Shown: piece by piece, positions 5,077 to 6,298 of the stretch
How positions within the stretch are numbered: position 1 is the first letter of the stretch
How the letters are laid out: each line of letters opens with the position of its first letter
Source: an uncultured Candidatus Saccharibacteria bacterium
GTDB lineage: Bacteria; Patescibacteriota; Saccharimonadia; Saccharimonadales; Saccharimonadaceae
NCBI GenBank assembly: GCA_938030585.1
Contig: CALHIA010000017.1
Span: 1-6,298, forward strand
Direction: 5' to 3'
Length of the DNA: 6,298 bases
Position numbers and translations under genes: made by a program
Notes under the pieces: model-generated
What the model saw: the letters and a program-made list of their open reading frames with translations, nothing else
Database searches by the model: none
Told to the model about the DNA's origin: nothing

Positions 5077-6298
5077 TTATTTTTTAGTGAAGAATCCTGG
5101 CTGACCTGGTTTATCGATACGAGCGTAAGTAATATCTTCGCTTCCGGTAAAGGCTGTGCCATTACCACCAACAAACGCTCCACCATAATCCATATAGAAA
5201 ATTCTGTCTGATTTTATGACATTAGTGGTAACAAAACTTTCTGAGGCATATATTGTTGTAATGTAATTACTATCATAAAACATTTCGGTCATATCGGTGA
5301 CATTTCTAGTATCCCAACCAGTAAGATCGACGGTAACTATCCAAGTATAATAAATAAGGTTGGACATGTCGGTGACATTGGAAACATTGAGGTCACTTAG
5401 ATCTAATAATCCATCGCTGGACCTAGCATAATAAAACATATTATGCATATTGCGAACATTAGACGTATCGAAAGAGATTTTGGTTGGACCATCTAAGGTA
5501 AATTGAGTGCCGGCAAACATACTTTCGACGGTTTCAACGTGTGAAGTATCAAGTCCGGTGAGATCTAGCTTGGTGAGTGAATTTGTAAAGTTACTAAAGA
5601 TAAAGCTAAGGTCAGTAAGAACCGTGGTGTTCATTTTCGGGAAAACTGCTTTATCAAGGTAGTGTTGATTCTTATAAAGTCCACGTAGGGAGACAAGATT
5701 TGGCGCGTTAATGGTGCCAGTCGGCCAGATGATTTGTTTGGCAGAGTAATTATAGTCATCCAAGCTTATTTCATTGCTGTCGAATGTTATGCCACTTAAC
5801 ATTTCTTCCATAGTAGTAACACTATCGAACTGCATATTAGAGATGTCGAGTAAAGGAGTTCTGAATCCGTTAAACATACCATGCATATTGGAAATGTTAT
5901 GTGTTTTAAAGGTGGTAGGAAGAATGGTATTTTGGCTAGACTTGGTTCGATAGAACATATAGGAAGCGTCGGTAATATTTTCGGACTCGATATGTTCGAT
6001 AAAATCTTTAAGGTCGAGTAATGGCAGATTATAAAACATGTGACTAGTATTAATCGCACTGTTTAATTTAATTTTATCGCTATTTTCTAAAGTAGTGAGC
6101 TTAGTGCTATCAGAGAGAAATGAACTGAAATCCGTAACGGCTGAGGTATTAAAGACACTTGGTAGGGTGATTTTTTGTATATATGGAAGGTGCTTAAACA
6201 TACTAGCGATATTTTCTAGAGGACCGGTGGAGATATTGTGAAGATCAATTCCCTCGAGGTTGGCGCAATCTTGAAACATGCTTGACATATTAGTAATA
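5077..6298 (-). CDS. DUF285 (BspA-like) repeat surface protein, C-terminal part (5' end beyond window)
   Basis: The frame remains open to the right edge (I-T-N before MSSMF), so the apparent ATG at 6288 is an internal repeat methionine and the true start, signal peptide and N-terminal domain lie outside. At least 406 residues are visible. Repeats follow the DUF285 form, e.g. LDLSDLNVSNVTDMSNLIYY and VDLTGWDTRNVTDMTEMF, with units of about 27 residues in the first half. The protein ends with IYASESFVTTNVIKS, VGGNGTAF and YARIDKPGQPGFFTKK, a closing segment known from many DUF285 proteins. No LPXTG motif or C-terminal membrane helix is seen. It is colinear with the downstream split gene over its entire visible length, so the two arose by tandem duplication. 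No hairpin terminator is found in the 119-nt gap, so both may be read in one transcript. It probably acts outside the cell; its ligand is unknown. Confidence 0.88.
   Translation of the reverse strand, partial: ITNMSSMFQDCANLEGIDLHNISTGPLENIASMFKHLPYIQKITLPSVFNTSAVTDFSSFLSDSTKLTTLENSDKIKLNSAINTSHMFYNLPLLDLKDFIEHIESENITDASYMFYRTKSSQNTILPTTFKTHNISNMHGMFNGFRTPLLDISNMQFDSVTTMEEMLSGITFDSNEISLDDYNYSAKQIIWPTGTINAPNLVSLRGLYKNQHYLDKAVFPKMNTTVLTDLSFIFSNFTNSLTKLDLTGLDTSHVETVESMFAGTQFTLDGPTKISFDTSNVRNMHNMFYYARSSDGLLDLSDLNVSNVTDMSNLIYYTWIVTVDLTGWDTRNVTDMTEMFYDSNYITTIYASESFVTTNVIKSDRIFYMDYGGAFVGGNGTAFTGSEDITYARIDKPGQPGFFTKK

Noticed and set aside
6286..6288. ATG at 6288 as the start of the right-hand DUF285 gene
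   Set aside because: The frame stays open upstream to the window edge with repeat-like residues, there is no ribosome site and no signal peptide follows.

Overview
The window looks like a chromosomal piece of an AT-rich, small-genome bacterium, most likely a member of the Patescibacteria/CPR and probably Candidatus Saccharibacteria (TM7). The basis is the short rlmH product ending in GGKYHHE, a conserved CPR-type small protein next to it (recognised from memory), an rplJ-rplL pair standing alone, and very Asn/Thr/Ser-rich secreted DUF285 proteins. The lineage is an inference and was not tested against a database. The standard genetic code fits everything seen: all four complete stops at real gene ends are TAA, and the only TGA is at a frameshift.

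Left part (1-878): a small conserved protein runs off the left edge on the minus strand. It has its own promoter with a perfect TTGACA -35 box. Facing away from it is rlmH, the SPOUT methyltransferase for 23S rRNA pseudouridine 1915.

Centre (879-2055): an extended -10 promoter drives a ribosomal-protein operon. It consists of a structured L10 leader RNA, rplJ (L10), rplL (L7/L12) and a strong intrinsic terminator. Together with rlmH this is a translation block: L10 and L12 form the ribosomal stalk, and RlmH modifies the large subunit.

Right part (2125-6298, all minus strand): two tandem paralogous genes for large secreted DUF285 (BspA-like, mycoplasma-type repeat) surface proteins, converging on the rplJL operon. 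The right-hand copy is cut by the window edge and only its C-terminal part is visible. The left-hand copy is complete from its GTG start, with a signal peptide, an all-beta N-terminal domain, a linker with two cysteines, and DUF285 repeats. It is split by a -1 frameshift at 2954-2957 into a 681-codon and a 252-codon reading frame overlapping by ATGA. The two paralogs are colinear, and comparing them shows that the repeat unit containing the frameshift is 22 nt short. This points to a deletion rather than a one-base homopolymer error. The proteins are probably displayed or secreted for contact with a host cell or matrix, but that role is inferred from the family only.

No tRNA, rRNA, CRISPR array or mobile element was seen. 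No gene-free stretch exceeds 300 bases; the longest is the 184-base rlmH-rplJ interval, which holds the promoter and the L10 leader.
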